Positions 33,801 to 44,100 of a DNA stretch of 64,000 bases are shown here, in pieces. The DNA is taken from the NCBI GenBank assembly GCA_032622095.1, contig CP136069.1, forward strand, positions 67,977,319 through 68,041,318, written 5' to 3'. A model generated the notes under the pieces. That model was not told the DNA's origin and made no database searches. It saw nothing but the letters and a program-made list of their open reading frames with translations. The position numbers and the translations under genes were made by a program. Positions within the stretch are counted from its first letter, which is position 1. Every line of letters starts with the position of its first letter. This DNA is from Siphonodentalium dalli. Lineage: Eukaryota; Mollusca; Scaphopoda; Gadilida; Siphonodentaliidae.

Positions 33801-34328
33801 GAATGGAACATGCGTGTGACATCAGACATAGCTTTCACCCGCTTTCTGAGAATTCATCATACGCTCAGTATGAGCAAACTCTGGCGTTTATGCCGAAAAT
33901 TTCCCCAAAACAAACAATGCTACACCACGACAGCACTGGTTATCAATGCAACCACTTGCCGAGATGAAGGGAAATGTCCTAATTGTGAGCGCATGTATGT
34001 CGACAAAGTCAAACACATCCTAATTGACTGTAAGGAGTTGACACTGATACGAAACAACATGTTTTTTGGCTTAATCGACCGTTATGGTATATCTTGTTTC
34101 ATTGCCGTTGACGAATTAAATGATGATGACATGATATCCCTTCATCTCACGCACGTCAGTGATAGCATACAACACGTTATTGATGATATTGATTGTTTTA
34201 CTAACTACATGATCGGATTTACTGCACAACTGTGGTTGGCATACAACACTCTCGCGCAAGCGAACGGAATGAATACAACTCATTCCAATGTTCAAAATAT
34301 GTTAACGTGGCGTTTGAAACCACCGTGA
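30807..34328 (+). CDS. LINE ORF2 protein: APE endonuclease and reverse transcriptase
   Basis: This 1173-aa protein nicks the target and copies the element RNA (target-primed reverse transcription). The N-terminal endonuclease has the apurinic-type residues in order: TWN (Asn14), Glu41, GDFNGN (Asp159, Asn161), IDH (Asp211) and SNHR (His239). The reverse transcriptase spans about 480-780: KKGKAAGSD, the Arg-Ala-Ile-Thr-Leu-Leu block, motif A FLDAHKAFDTVW (Asp633, Asp639), QGTRQGETLSP, and the catalytic pair in QADD (731-734), where most LINEs have F/YADD. A CPNC-x8-H-x4-C knuckle lies near residue 1056. No RNase H domain follows. It starts 122 nt after ORF1 in another frame, so it needs its own initiation or reinitiation. 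No frameshift or stop. Confidence 0.96.
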   Translation: MPTNENLLTIGTWNVTGILGSSSYLSRLLSDGYIDIFGISEHWLHEHNVHFLDTICKSYSHSAVCDFSQRLPLQRGRYKGGIAIFWHKRYDNCISVISCDDDRICGIQLQLSPDNFLYVFQVYLPSTNYSTEFYAEYVQNVSDLIVTYSSLGNVIVMGDFNGNLSKRDARNLCFHKLLNDREYISANNTNSCTGRLATFVPPGSSDGTIIDHILVHQDDIQRILRVAVLDDNEENTSNHRPILMTISYDVVHSQGKSPQATWDWRKFLANEIMVSNYRSSIESSLPELNASDTRDLDHCYNKTVSSIQSASEASVPKKSFKPYLKPYWNASLTLLHREMRTSRNAWLSEGRPRGDSHASYANYKASKCRFRRELRRCNSKFMSTQNNDIDHAAEMDQELFFKKFNSIRSNRKETTSNLFEVNGNILRTPTDIINAFADYYENLYSPLSSDTFDNAHHIEVNNRVEKLLDSPVHGALDDILTYTVSPEEVTSVLKSVKKGKAAGSDMLCYEHLIYGGTQLHAHIAKLISLMLDYSHIPHQAKLGIIVSLYKGGGKPKSKFDSYRAITLLPVFYKLFERVLLNRIERNVPTLVVTHALQHGFQKNISCLMSSYIVQESISYALENNSRLFSCFLDAHKAFDTVWVNGLLFKLQERGANGKILQIFSQFLRGVSCTVRYGNLSSRVITISQGTRQGETLSPIFYAIYIDDLLKELELSNFGLRLHGINCCSPTQADDMTLLSLSSLGLQKLCDVCSNYSRKWRFLYNENKCKVIVFNVKPRIYHSPRTWLINDRPILETDTITHLGIPLHKTIFQNILTESICSKLRSTYLMLTNAGLHAGGITPQSSMIIYKSIVLSRGLYGSEFLSDTSATNRIKIERMHRFCLKRIQGLPTACRTDIVLSMVGTYPLESCVEARKLSLFGSLCRLAPSKACKAIFECRLHHFVHSTATHISFIGDVVAIVEKYNLMDIVDEYIRSGLFPSKEIWKSRVKTNIQIVNEAEWNMRVTSDIAFTRFLRIHHTLSMSKLWRLCRKFPQNKQCYTTTALVINATTCRDEGKCPNCERMYVDKVKHILIDCKELTLIRNNMFFGLIDRYGISCFIAVDELNDDDMISLHLTHVSDSIQHVIDDIDCFTNYMIGFTAQLWLAYNTLAQANGMNTTHSNVQNMLTWRLKPP

Positions 34329-34440
34329 TCATACGTCACTATAATTATGCGTGCATGCTTCTGTAAACAAAATGTGTGCACGGAGTACACATATTACTGG
34401 TAGTGTGGTATCTACAACATAACTATCACAACCATCATCG

Positions 34441-34474
<34 letters not shown>

Positions 34475-34904
34475 AATCATCATCACCATCATCATCATCT
34501 TCATCACCATCATAAACAACATTATCCCATCTTCTTCCCCATCTTCATCATCATCACCATCATCACCATCATCACCATCAACAGTATCATGGTAATCAGC
34601 ATAATCATCATCATCATCATCATCATCATCTCTGTCACCAATCTCAACATCATCTCATCATCGTACCATAATATTGGCCATCCGAGTAACATCATCATCC
34701 TCATCATCCTCATAGTCATCATGGCCATCAAACCCATCATTGTACATATGTGTAAATACGCCTTTCTCATCATACTAATTGTTATTCATATTCTATAACA
34801 TTTATTGATAATATTATTTTGTTCAACTTGATGTGCATAACAATGTTATATACTTTATAAAATCTTCAATGATTGGAGGAAATAAAGATATAATAATAAT
34901 AATA
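34329..34904 (+). other. LINE 3' UTR with TAA-repeat tail
   Basis: The 3' UTR holds a (CAT/ATC)n array at about 34430-34740, a short unique part (TTTATAAAATCTTCAATGAT..) and AATAAAGATA just before the (TAA)n tail (34889-34907). The tail merges with the first bases of the right flanking repeat. The His-rich and Met-rich ORFs across the array are translation artefacts. Confidence 0.85.
34430..34740 (+). repeat. (CAT)n microsatellite in LINE 3' UTR
   Basis: An imperfect ATC/CAT array. It may vary in length between copies. Confidence 0.9.
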
Positions 34905-36030
34905 ATAACACTATATACAATATATTCCATATTATATACAATTTGAAAGAGGAAGCTCCGAAACATTGTATTATTAACTGATCCGGTCGAATAAACTGGG
35001 AACATGTTGTTTTTGTCGAGGTACCAAGGTGTGTCCTGTATTTAATTTTGATCCGGACTGTACTATAAAGTGTATTATACTCAATGGAAGGGGAATAACT
35101 CTATCTCTTAGTTTGAATTCTGATGCATTCTGGGTTGACAAGGGGGAGTCTTGGAATGAATCTCTATCACTTGGTGGACAGTCCTAGGCCACAGCTGCTA
35201 CGTATTCTAGTGGAATATATATATTGTTTGTTCCTCTTCCAAATGGTATATAATATGGAATAATGTTATCTGGGCATTCGATAATTAAGTGGGCCTTTAA
35301 CGACAAATAATCCGGAATTTTCTAATCCAATTTTCTGTGTGGCAGGAAAAAGGAAATGGACAAATACTTGCAACCATCATCATTCGTATCACATGTATTT
35401 TGCGAAAATCCACAAAATGATGCATAAATAATACGCAGAAAACGATCGCAAAGCTCGATAATAATCGAGAATGCTCTTTATTATCTACCGCTACTTTGGG
35501 CGACATAGTCATGGATTTATTTATATAAGAGCTTGGCTGACAAAAATTAAAATATGTTCATACTTCCTCTTTTAAAAGTCGATATCTGGCCATTAAAGCC
35601 GCATCGATCTAATTTATTTCTGGAATCGAAAACGTAGGGTCTACATCTAGTGGTTTTTATCAACAATCGGACACGCCATCTTTAATTGCGTGTTTTTAGT
35701 TTAACCCTTTCTATTCTAAATGGATTTTCCCACTCAATTATACACGTATACATTGGAATAATCTATTATTTATTTGGAGGGATGTTAAGGTGATAAAAGT
35801 AGACGGCAGATAAATACAAGAGCAGAAGGAGCCCTATTTATTGAGGGAAATCCACCTTGAAATTTCCAACCACCCCCTTGAACCAGACCAATTCTCATGT
35901 TCGCAGAAATCTATTACCACCCCTTCGGTTGAAACTCTCCAACTAATACTGAAGCGTAAATTTTTTTGAAATTTCCAACATGCCAAATAATCTTATTATT
36001 CCTAGTGGTCATGAATTCAAAGAACGCTTG
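34905..36030 (+). repeat. Right copy of the giant direct repeat
   Basis: It matches 26373-27541 except for the missing 43 bp (junction at about 35850) and one substitution at about 35949. It ends GAACGCTTG, after which unique sequence (TGTTAGTTCAAC) continues the pre-insertion locus. Confidence 0.9.
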
Positions 36031-36039
36031 TGTTAGTTC

Positions 36040-36200
36040 AACTTTACAAACTAAAGTTTGAGCTATTGCAATGGGTTGACGTCCGTCGTCCATGGGTTCG
36101 CCCGTCAACAATTTCCTTCGGCACGGCCTACAGGCCGCATCCCTCATCCGATCTTCACCAAACTGTATAGCTTCAGGGTGACCAATAGATAGGAGTGTAA
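36040..36200 (-). repeat. 'AAGATGGC'-family fragment
   Basis: It contains TTCGGCACGGCCTACAGGCC and ATCTTCACCAAACTGTATAG followed by 'GGGTGACC', matching 40415-40490 in the same family. Confidence 0.6.
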
Positions 36201-36204
36201 CAAT

Positions 36205-37330
36205 TCTGCCTTGTGTCAATTGTATTGTAAATCAGTGAAGGCTCTTTAAACATGGGTTGTCGCATTAAATCGGAAAGGTAATTGTCTCTTTAAATATTCG
36301 AGCGAGAATTGACTAAACATCTTTAATTTGTCGCATCAAAGTGGTCAGACGAGATCAATCATTAATTCACGGGTGAATGCACGCTCAGTTGAACGATAGC
36401 TTGTGAAGCGTCGTTCACTCACGGTGATTGACAACAGGAATCTCGGGTGAACCCATGTAATTTACGATTGGCTCGCGAAGGTCAGTGAAGCGCTATTTAG
36501 GAAAATATTTCTAGTGAATCGGCAGTTGACTTGAATTTCCAAAGACTAAGGTATGTGTTGCTAAAATTTCTTCTTAGGGGGGTGGGGGTGGCAATTATTT
36601 CGTGAGTTTCGGGGAGATGACAATATTTTTATTTAATTTTCCATGTTCGACCAAGTTAATTTTCCAAGCTAATTTGTCTCGTCCGAATGTATTCGGGCTT
36701 GAAATACTTCCCTGCGTTAATTGATATGCATAACCATTACAAACGCGATAATATTACGCTATATTAATGGTGTACCCTAGCCACTGATGTATATCTGGCA
36801 TAAACTTCTATATCGGACGTTGTTAAGTGTAAAATGTGTGTCAATGGGGAACGGAATACCGTCGCGACACTGGACCATGGTATGACTGTAATTTTGGACT
36901 AACTTAGGGCGTCGATGTCCAATTGTCAATTTATCTTACTTGCGCATACCGTCAAACAAAGGTTGAGACCATATAGATAAATCTGTTCAATCGAGAATTT
37001 AGACTCATCACAGAATTCCTCGAAAACATTGTCATTAAACCATATGTAAATTTACTGTACTCATCGTCGTTGGCGGCAAAATTACTCTCTTCCTGCACCA
37101 GCACCACTATCATCTCTTAAGGTCATTATTATTGCATGCCAGCCTTCTTTAGTTTGTTATTTTATTTAGTTTATACAAAATCTGATAGAATAGACAACTA
37201 CGATGAGTGTGGAAAAATTTAATTTTATAGACTGGTCTGCTTTGTCAACCCTTTTTGACATTTGTTATTAGGAGTTATATAATACTCAAACGGAAGGATG
37301 CGATGAGTCTATATATCAAATAATTGTTGA
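36205..37330. other. No supported gene
   Basis: Unique AT-rich sequence without recognised coding or repeat structure. Confidence 0.35.
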
Positions 37331-37335
37331 TGGTG

Positions 37336-37845
37336 GTTTCTAATTTTTCTCAAATAGAATTACCCCCCCCATTTCTGTTTACATTATCGTTGGGGGAAAT
37401 TTCGCGCTACGCCGAAATAACATATACCGGAAGTAACGAAAATCGTGTGTGATACGAACCACGTACATTTGTAAAAATGTCATTTCTATTCTGGTATGGT
37501 ATTTGGGTAAATGCGGCCCCAAAAATTTAGCCAAGATAAAAGCGAGCAGTTGTGGAATTATGATAAATTTTATGTCAAATAAACTTGTATGATGTTTCTA
37601 ATTTTTCTCAAATAGAATTACCCCCCATTTCTGTTTACATTATCGTTGGGAAATTTCGCGCTACGCCGAAATAACATATACCAGAAGTAACGAAAATCGT
37701 GTGTGATACGAACCACGTACATTTGTAAAAATGTCATTTCTATTCTGGTATGGTATTTGGGTAAATGCGGCCCCAAAAAATTTAGCCAAGATAAAAGCGA
37801 GCAGTTGTGGAATTATGATAAATTTTATGTCAAATAAACTTTTAT
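37336..37845 (+). repeat. Two-unit tandem repeat, about 258 bp per unit
   Basis: Units 37336-37593 and 37594-37845 are almost identical (GTTTCTAATTTTTCTCAAAT ... GTCAAATAAACTT), differing in homopolymer lengths and a few bases. This is a recent duplication. Confidence 0.95.
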
Positions 37846-38076
37846 GATGTCTCTTATTAGTTCAATTAGATATCACGCTCTGTTGTTTCCATGTAAAGGA
37901 AATGTGCAATCGTTGAAAGGTGCATCGTTTTTTTTCCCTCGGGTGGGTAAGTTCCTACAACTTCGTAAGCTTTGATAATCCCTTTACTCTCGAATCTGTC
38001 AGTACATGACCAACTCCTGGAATTTTGCTTGCTGATTTATTCCCGATGGGTTCATCACAGATTTATGGGTCTAAAG

Positions 38077-38475
38077 GTTTCTTTGTAAACGTAATCCGAC
38101 GTTTGTTTGTCACAATTGTGAAACCATATTTTCGAGGCTTATTACCTTGTGGAAACAACGCTCTTTATTGTTGTTGTTTTCCCAAACAGGAAATAATTCA
38201 AGTTTAAATGTTTCTTTGTAAACGTAATCCGACGTTTGTTTGTCACAATTGTGAAACCATATTTTCGAGGCTTATTACCTTGTGGAAACAACGCTCTTTA
38301 TTGTTGTTGTTTTCCCAAACAGGAAATAATTCAAGATCAAATGTTTCTTTGTAAACGTAATTCGACGTTGTTTGACACAATTAGCAAACTATATTTTTCG
38401 AGGCTTACTACCTTACTGAGACAACGCTCTTTATTGTTGTTGTTTTCCCAAACAGTAAATAATTCATGTTCAAAT
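38077..38475 (+). repeat. Three-unit tandem repeat, 133-bp period
   Basis: Units start at 38077, 38210 and 38343 with GTTTCTTTGTAAACGTAAT. The first two are nearly identical and the third is diverged. Each contains 'GCTCTTTATTGTTGTTGTTT'. Confidence 0.95.
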
Positions 38476-38687
38476 GCGTCTGTGTACGTATTCTTGCCCT
38501 GTGTTTCATACACGACCGATTATACTGAAGAGTCTGACTAACTCAAATAAACACGACGCTCTGAATTATATCATGGTCCATTAATGCTGATAGATAACTG
38601 GTTATCTGAGAGTGTTGTCCTCTTGCTTTGACCGATGTTTATAGAGTTTTCACTGCCTGAGAGTGTAAGGAATAGATACATCCTTTT

Positions 38688-39079
38688 TGGATTTGATTAA
38701 GGGGTAATTGATATAATGAAAATAATTTGCTTTTGAGCATGCATTGTACTTGATTAAGGTGGTAGTTAGTATAATAGAATATTGTGCTTATGGATTAAGG
38801 GGTAATTGATAGAATGAAAATAATTTGCTTTTGAGTATGCATTGAATTTGATTAAGGTGGTAGCTATTATAATATAATATTTTGCTTATGGTTATACATT
38901 GGATTTGATTAAGGGGTAATTGATATAATGAAAATAATTTGCTTTTGAGCATGCATTGGAATTGATTAAGGTGGTAGTTAGTATAATAGAATATTGTGCT
39001 TATGGATTAAGGGGTAATTGATATAATGAAAATAATTTGCTTTCGAGTATGCATTGGATTTGATTAAGGTGGTAGTTAT
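38688..39079 (+). repeat. Tandem repeat, about 105-bp period, four units
   Basis: 'ATTAAGGGGTAATTGATATA' and 'ATTAAGGTGGTAGTTAGTAT' alternate, with 'AAAATAATTTGCTTTTGAG' between them. Confidence 0.9.
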
Positions 39080-39925
39080 GCTTTATTATTATTAAGGGGG
39101 TGGACTTTGATAAATTTATTTGTTATTATTGGGGTGGGTAGATGAAAAGTTTTAGTTTATTTGTTATGCCGTGATCATATTTTGACGCCCAGAGGTGAAT
39201 CAGTTATGTCCCGTTATATAAATAAACGTAATGAGTTGCTCCCACGATTTTCATGGGGTCGGCTGAGTTTGGATTTCCGGGAGACTGCCGAGCTGGGATT
39301 TCTTAGGGATCCTTACTCAGTTAGCCCTTTATACCACTGGATAACACTTAATAATTTAATATTTATTGAATGATTTCATTTATTAATATTTAGACTCCAC
39401 CTCACTATATTGTCACGGCATATCAAAATAGAAATAATCATCAAATATATATAGACAATAAATCGCATCAATTTTTAGTTTTGTTTGTGTTATCTCCCTT
39501 TTTCATCAGTCTGGGTATATCCTTGTTAGGTTCCATCAGTGGTAGTCGTCTCTATCTTGCCATGTGAGCAAGACCCTTTGCTTTAGCTGCTCGTTTCTCT
39601 GTTATTAATGGATTGAACCTACATTTCTAAATCCGCTAATTATATTTCTAAAATAATCTTAACTTATTCCGAGTGGGGTCATAGTGCAAGTTTCGACTTG
39701 GACTTGTGACACTACTGGGGAATAGGTCACAATTTGACTACATTTAGTTCACCACACATAACAAGTTTTGGGCTTATAACTGACTCCAAGTTATTCACAA
39801 TTATGGAGTTCCATCGCTTAGCGCGTCAATGGTAACAATGAACCCCCTTTCCATTCTTGATTAACGGTCCTCCCATTAAAAGAGAAATAAAACTGTAGTT
39901 TCTATATAACCCTAGAGTACAATTC
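39080..39925. other. No supported gene
   Basis: Non-coding sequence. A 70-codon ORF at 39161-39373 shows no domain and no splice context. Confidence 0.35.
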
Positions 39926-39929
39926 GCTA

Positions 39930-40490
39930 CAGGAGCTATCAACGAAAACATGGCCGTGAGTAGCCATCTTGGGTTTAAAAATTTAATCCATCGGCACACC
40001 CTACAACCCGTGTTTATGGCCGGACCATTTTTAAATTTTGCAGGAAAGATTGTGATCACCTGTAAATGAGAGCTATCGAATTTGATTTTCGATGAACAAT
40101 ATGGCCGGCGGCAGCCATCTTGGATTTTACTCGTTGCATGACTAAATCCTTTGGCACACCATACAGACCACATAGTTGGGAGCCTCTTAATTGGACCGAA
40201 ATTTGTAAAAACATGGCCGCCAACAACCATCTTGGATTTTAAATTTGAATCCATCGGCACTCCCCGCAGCCTGCATTTATTGGAGAATTGATTTTAAAAT
40301 TTACAGGCATGTTTAGAATCACCTCTAGGTGGGAGCTATCAAATTTTAACAATTTTCGATGAAAAATATGGCCTCCGGCAGCCATCTTGGATTTTACTCT
40401 TTTGCATGACTAAAAACTTTGGCACACCCTACAGACCACACCCGTCAGCTGATGATCACCAAACTTTATACGGATCTTCTGGGTGACCTC
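39930..40490 (-). repeat. 'AAGATGGC' repeat, three or more tandem units
   Basis: On the minus strand three CCAAGATGGCTGCC-type cores (near 40390, 40120 and 39970) alternate with 'ATGCCTGTAAATTTT', 'AGGTGATCACAA' and 'GTAGGGTGTGCC'. The unit is about 170 bp and imperfect. Confidence 0.75.
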
Positions 40491-40494
40491 TAGT

Positions 40495-40960
40495 TTACTT
40501 TCCTTCTTCGTTACCATTTTATTCATTGCTCAACAAAAAATAAATTCCTTCCCAAGTTGAGCTACAGTGTCACTGACACTTTCAATTTCCACTTATATCC
40601 ACTGCGAGTGTCTTATGGGCGCACATCGTTCTGTTACAGATCCATGTTTTTGAAATTTCAAATATGACAAAATAAATCTTGTTATTCTTAGTGGTTATGA
40701 ATTCAAAGAACTTTCCCCCCCACATATACCCACCGCGAGTGGCTTATGTCCCTTAACATACTTATAGTACTCTAACTACTCTGTCGTATTTCTGTCATAT
40801 TTTGTCGTATAATTTTAATATATTGGTACACGTTTACTGATACTACATGTGTAATTCTGTTATGTAATTCATATTTTTATCACATCGAATGTTTGTTTAG
40901 AATGTTTGTTTTATCCAATATACATTTAAAAATATAAATAAAAACTCACATGATTTGTAT
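40495..40960. other. 3' flank of the F5/8C gene
   Basis: This is sequence downstream of the stop codon of the minus-strand gene. Part of it (40668-40712 and on) is duplicated at 51850-51990. Plus-strand TTTATT (minus-strand AATAAA) at 40518-40523 is a possible but distant polyadenylation signal. Confidence 0.35.
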
Positions 40961-40962
40961 CT

Positions 40963-41195
40963 TTAGGGATCACCGTAGATTTCCAACTCACACATTGTCA
41001 TCACGTTAGGAACGTGCATGTACGCCTGAATCCGTACATATCTCCCACTGACTGGATGTGTGCAGTTGAAATGAATATATTGGCCGAGTGTTCCTATTCC
41101 AGGGAAGTAGAAGCATTCGGATGTGAAACCTGTCATGTCAGCAGAGTTCTGCATACTTAATGACGTGTGGATCTTGAAGTTGCTCAGTCTTTCAG
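40963..41195 (-). CDS. Exon 6: second half of F5/8C domain 2 and stop
   Basis: The acceptor ATTATTTTGACAG precedes CT-GAA-AGA (phase 1). It encodes ERLSNFKIHTSL ... GRYVRIQAY ... CELEIYGDP and then TAA. The terminal stop replaces the donor seen in exon 4, so this domain is the C-terminus. Confidence 0.85.
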
Positions 41196-44100
41196 CTGTC
41201 AAAATAATCAAATGCTGAGGCCTCGTTCACACACTCGCAGATATGTTTTATATGTTAACCATTGTAGATAAATGGGAGTCTGACCAGGTGAAACATCTGA
41301 CAGGCTCAGCGAAAATCACACCTAGCCCCCCCCCCCCTCCGGAATGACAGCGACAAGTCAGAATGGAGGACTGGCTGACGGAAAATAAAGCATTTCCGTT
41401 CGTCAACTTACATGTAGCTATAGTGAAAGAAATAATGGCTTACAACCTATCCGTCATATAATTTGCCCACACAATGAAGGTGGTAATAACATGTATGGAT
41501 GACATGATAATGGGGAGAATATCTACTAGTCATATTAAACAAGATGCTAAATATAATAATGACCAAGGTACTAACTAATCGCAAACAAATAGCTCCTCGT
41601 TCTCTTGTATAACATAATGTTGAAGTGGAAGCTGTATCATGGAGCAGTTTAATGTAATTTTGAAACGAGTTTTATGAAATACCCCCCCAAAAGGCGATTT
41701 TAGTTTATGCCAAAATATCAATTTAGACATTTTTGGAAATTTACTACCAATGAGCTGAAAATGTGCCAACATGTTTCAATAGGATCAACATCAGTTGCAG
41801 ACTACTAATCGTATGTCACGTTTCGTTCACACACTTTCAAATTAGCCTGGCATTATTTGCAGTCATTTCGATACATGACGCTAAATGTATGATGTTCCAA
41901 AAAACAAACGTTAAAATGCTTTAGAAATGAATCTGTGCCACAGCTAACTATGTGAGAAATAAAAACTATATAGTTCCAGCTGTAGCGATGCTAACGGAAA
42001 TTTGCCTGTAAATAGCATGCAATTATCTCACAAGAATCAATGCTGGTATTTGAAGGCAAATGTTAGCATATAGCACCGTTACAAACCTTGCGGAACTACA
42101 GGTATTTTACCTCTCATGTCTTTTGAACGCAAGTTGCATGTGATAATCTAGTATCATATGTATATTCTATGACGAATTGCCTGCAAAATCTACCAGACAA
42201 ACTTGCCAGTTTGTGAACAAACCATAGCAAGTTATCTTACAATTGTAGTCTCTTCCCACGAAACCTTGTGGCACTGGTTCATTTTGTATTTTATTCTCGT
42301 GACCGCGAGTTCTCGAGTAGTTGGCTGTACTGCATAGTGGCTGTACACAAGTTTTGTCGACATTTAATAGTCCGTGCATTAGTTTGAATGTTTCTATTAA
42401 ATCGCCTCGCACACGTCTATATTGTAGAGACATAGGGCCCAATGGTCGAAGACGATCTCCATAATTATGCTAGTTTCTTTAGAGCAGGAACAAGTTTGGT
42501 GGCCCTTCTTTGAATGCTTTCTATCGCCTTTGATTGTACTTATAAAGGTATGCGCGCGTTATAACTGTAGCCGTGGTGCCCCAGCCGTTACTAGCGTGTC
42601 ACTGTCGTGTTTCGAACCAAACAGTTCTTTTAAAGATACAGACACATAGTCAATTAGTCTTATATATTGTATCATTCAGCCATCACTTATCAAGCATCGG
42701 ACAGCTAAAATCAATTGGGCGATTGAGTAGAAGTTTACTGAACGAGTTATGCTTTATCTGATAGATCGTGCAGAGTGAAAATCTCACTACGCAAGGTTAT
42801 CCATGGACCACAGTATTCAGTTATCCTAATCATCGCGGTTATTTTGGAGAAACGAATGTTTTGGCCTCACATGAGTTTAACGACTACAAATAGTTAAAGG
42901 TGGATTAACTCTTCCGCAACATTACCTATATAGTGTCCTATTTATGAAATAATAAATACGAATCGAAGAACCCTGTCCGGAAACGCGTCTATCAATTAAT
43001 GTTGATTTTATTTGGATTTTATATTCGTGTAAAATAACTCTGTTCTGTTCAATAATGGTCCCTGATATTCACGACCGCCTTATTTATTTGCGTTTTTATA
43101 TTATTTTCAGTTATTTTACTCATTGAAAAATAAGCATATGATACACTCTAGGTCTTACTCGCACTTAATATTACAATAGATACAATCCATCGGATATATT
43201 TTGCGGCTCAACCACGCTGGAGACCTCTATCTAAAAGTGTTATTTATAGAATAAAATAATATCGAAATAAAGTTAATATTAATTGATAAAATCGTTTCCG
43301 GACAGGGATTTTCAACTCATAGAGATTATTTCATACCCAGGAAACTATCTACAATTTGTTATTTAAAGAGAAAATCCATCTTTATACGTAGTTGAAACTC
43401 TATCCGTGATTTGTGAAATATCCCTATACTCACGACAGCAGTCGCCGCGATTTACGACCAATCCACCATCGATGCGATAAACATCGCCAAGGTCAACAAT
43501 AAGCCACGGGTTATCTTCAAAACTTGTGGCCGTACACGTGAGTGTGGACCAGGCTGTAGCCATGTTGCCGTCCGTCGCATGCACTGCGTGTGCCATTGGA
43601 TCATTATTGCCATAGGTCGTAGACTGCCAAGCTCGCTTGAACAGGGCGATATTTACTACAAAATGCATATCAGATATACAAGTATAATTGGTGTTAACGA
43701 TGAGTAGATAGGCTGCGGCTTACGACATTGCCACCCCTTACATTGCGGTTTGGTTCAGTGTGGGTTCCCGTCTTATCACCATGTTGCAACGGATCACTGT
43801 GTTTGCATTATACATGTATCAAGTCAGTTGATAATGAAAGAGTCAGGACTACTTTGTTGGTCACATGTAATGATGGCTGTGTTGTGGTTATCATTATACC
43901 AATATATAGCCCAAACTGCACAACAGACTTCAATATAATGCCACGTTGGCCTGACCACAACCAGCACGTACACATATGATGAAATCATTAATTATTTTAT
44001 TTAAGACTTTGATCGGTTATTCTGCGTTATTCTGAACACTGAACTGAATAAAATGCTATATGTTATTACGTATATATATACATGATGGCAGTGGTCAGAC

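Larger units (their letters stand above)
27542..34904 (+). mobile_element. Full-length non-LTR retrotransposon (CR1/L2-like), apparently intact
   Basis: This 7.36-kb LINE has a 5' UTR of about 497 bp, ORF1 (28039-30684), a 122-bp spacer, ORF2 (30807-34328), and a 576-bp 3' UTR containing a long (CAT)n array and ending in (TAA)n. Both ORFs are uninterrupted, with catalytic residues of the endonuclease and reverse transcriptase in place, and the flanking repeats are almost identical. It is therefore probably a young and possibly active copy. ORF1 with an SGNH esterase plus RRM, and ORF2 with an APE-type endonuclease and no RNase H, fit the CR1/L2 group. The TAA-type tail is less typical of that group, so the clade is left open. 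It reads in the direction opposite to the host gene at 41-58 kb. Confidence 0.95.
40680..43962 (-). repeat. Segmental duplication unit B (F5/8C domain 2)
   Basis: Exons 5 and 6, intron 5 and both flanks match unit A at 51858-55216. Flank markers are 'GTTATTCTTAGTGGTTATGA' with 'GAATTCAAAGAAC' on one side and 'CACGTTGGCCTGACCAC' on the other. Confidence 0.85.

Noticed and set aside
34376-34798. Plus-strand ORF rich in His/Ile and its Met-rich antisense counterpart
   Set aside because: Both are translations of the (CAT)n microsatellite in the LINE 3' UTR.
37336-39079. CRISPR-like arrays in the tandem repeats
   Set aside because: Units are long (105-258 bp), contiguous and without unique spacers, in a eukaryotic context.
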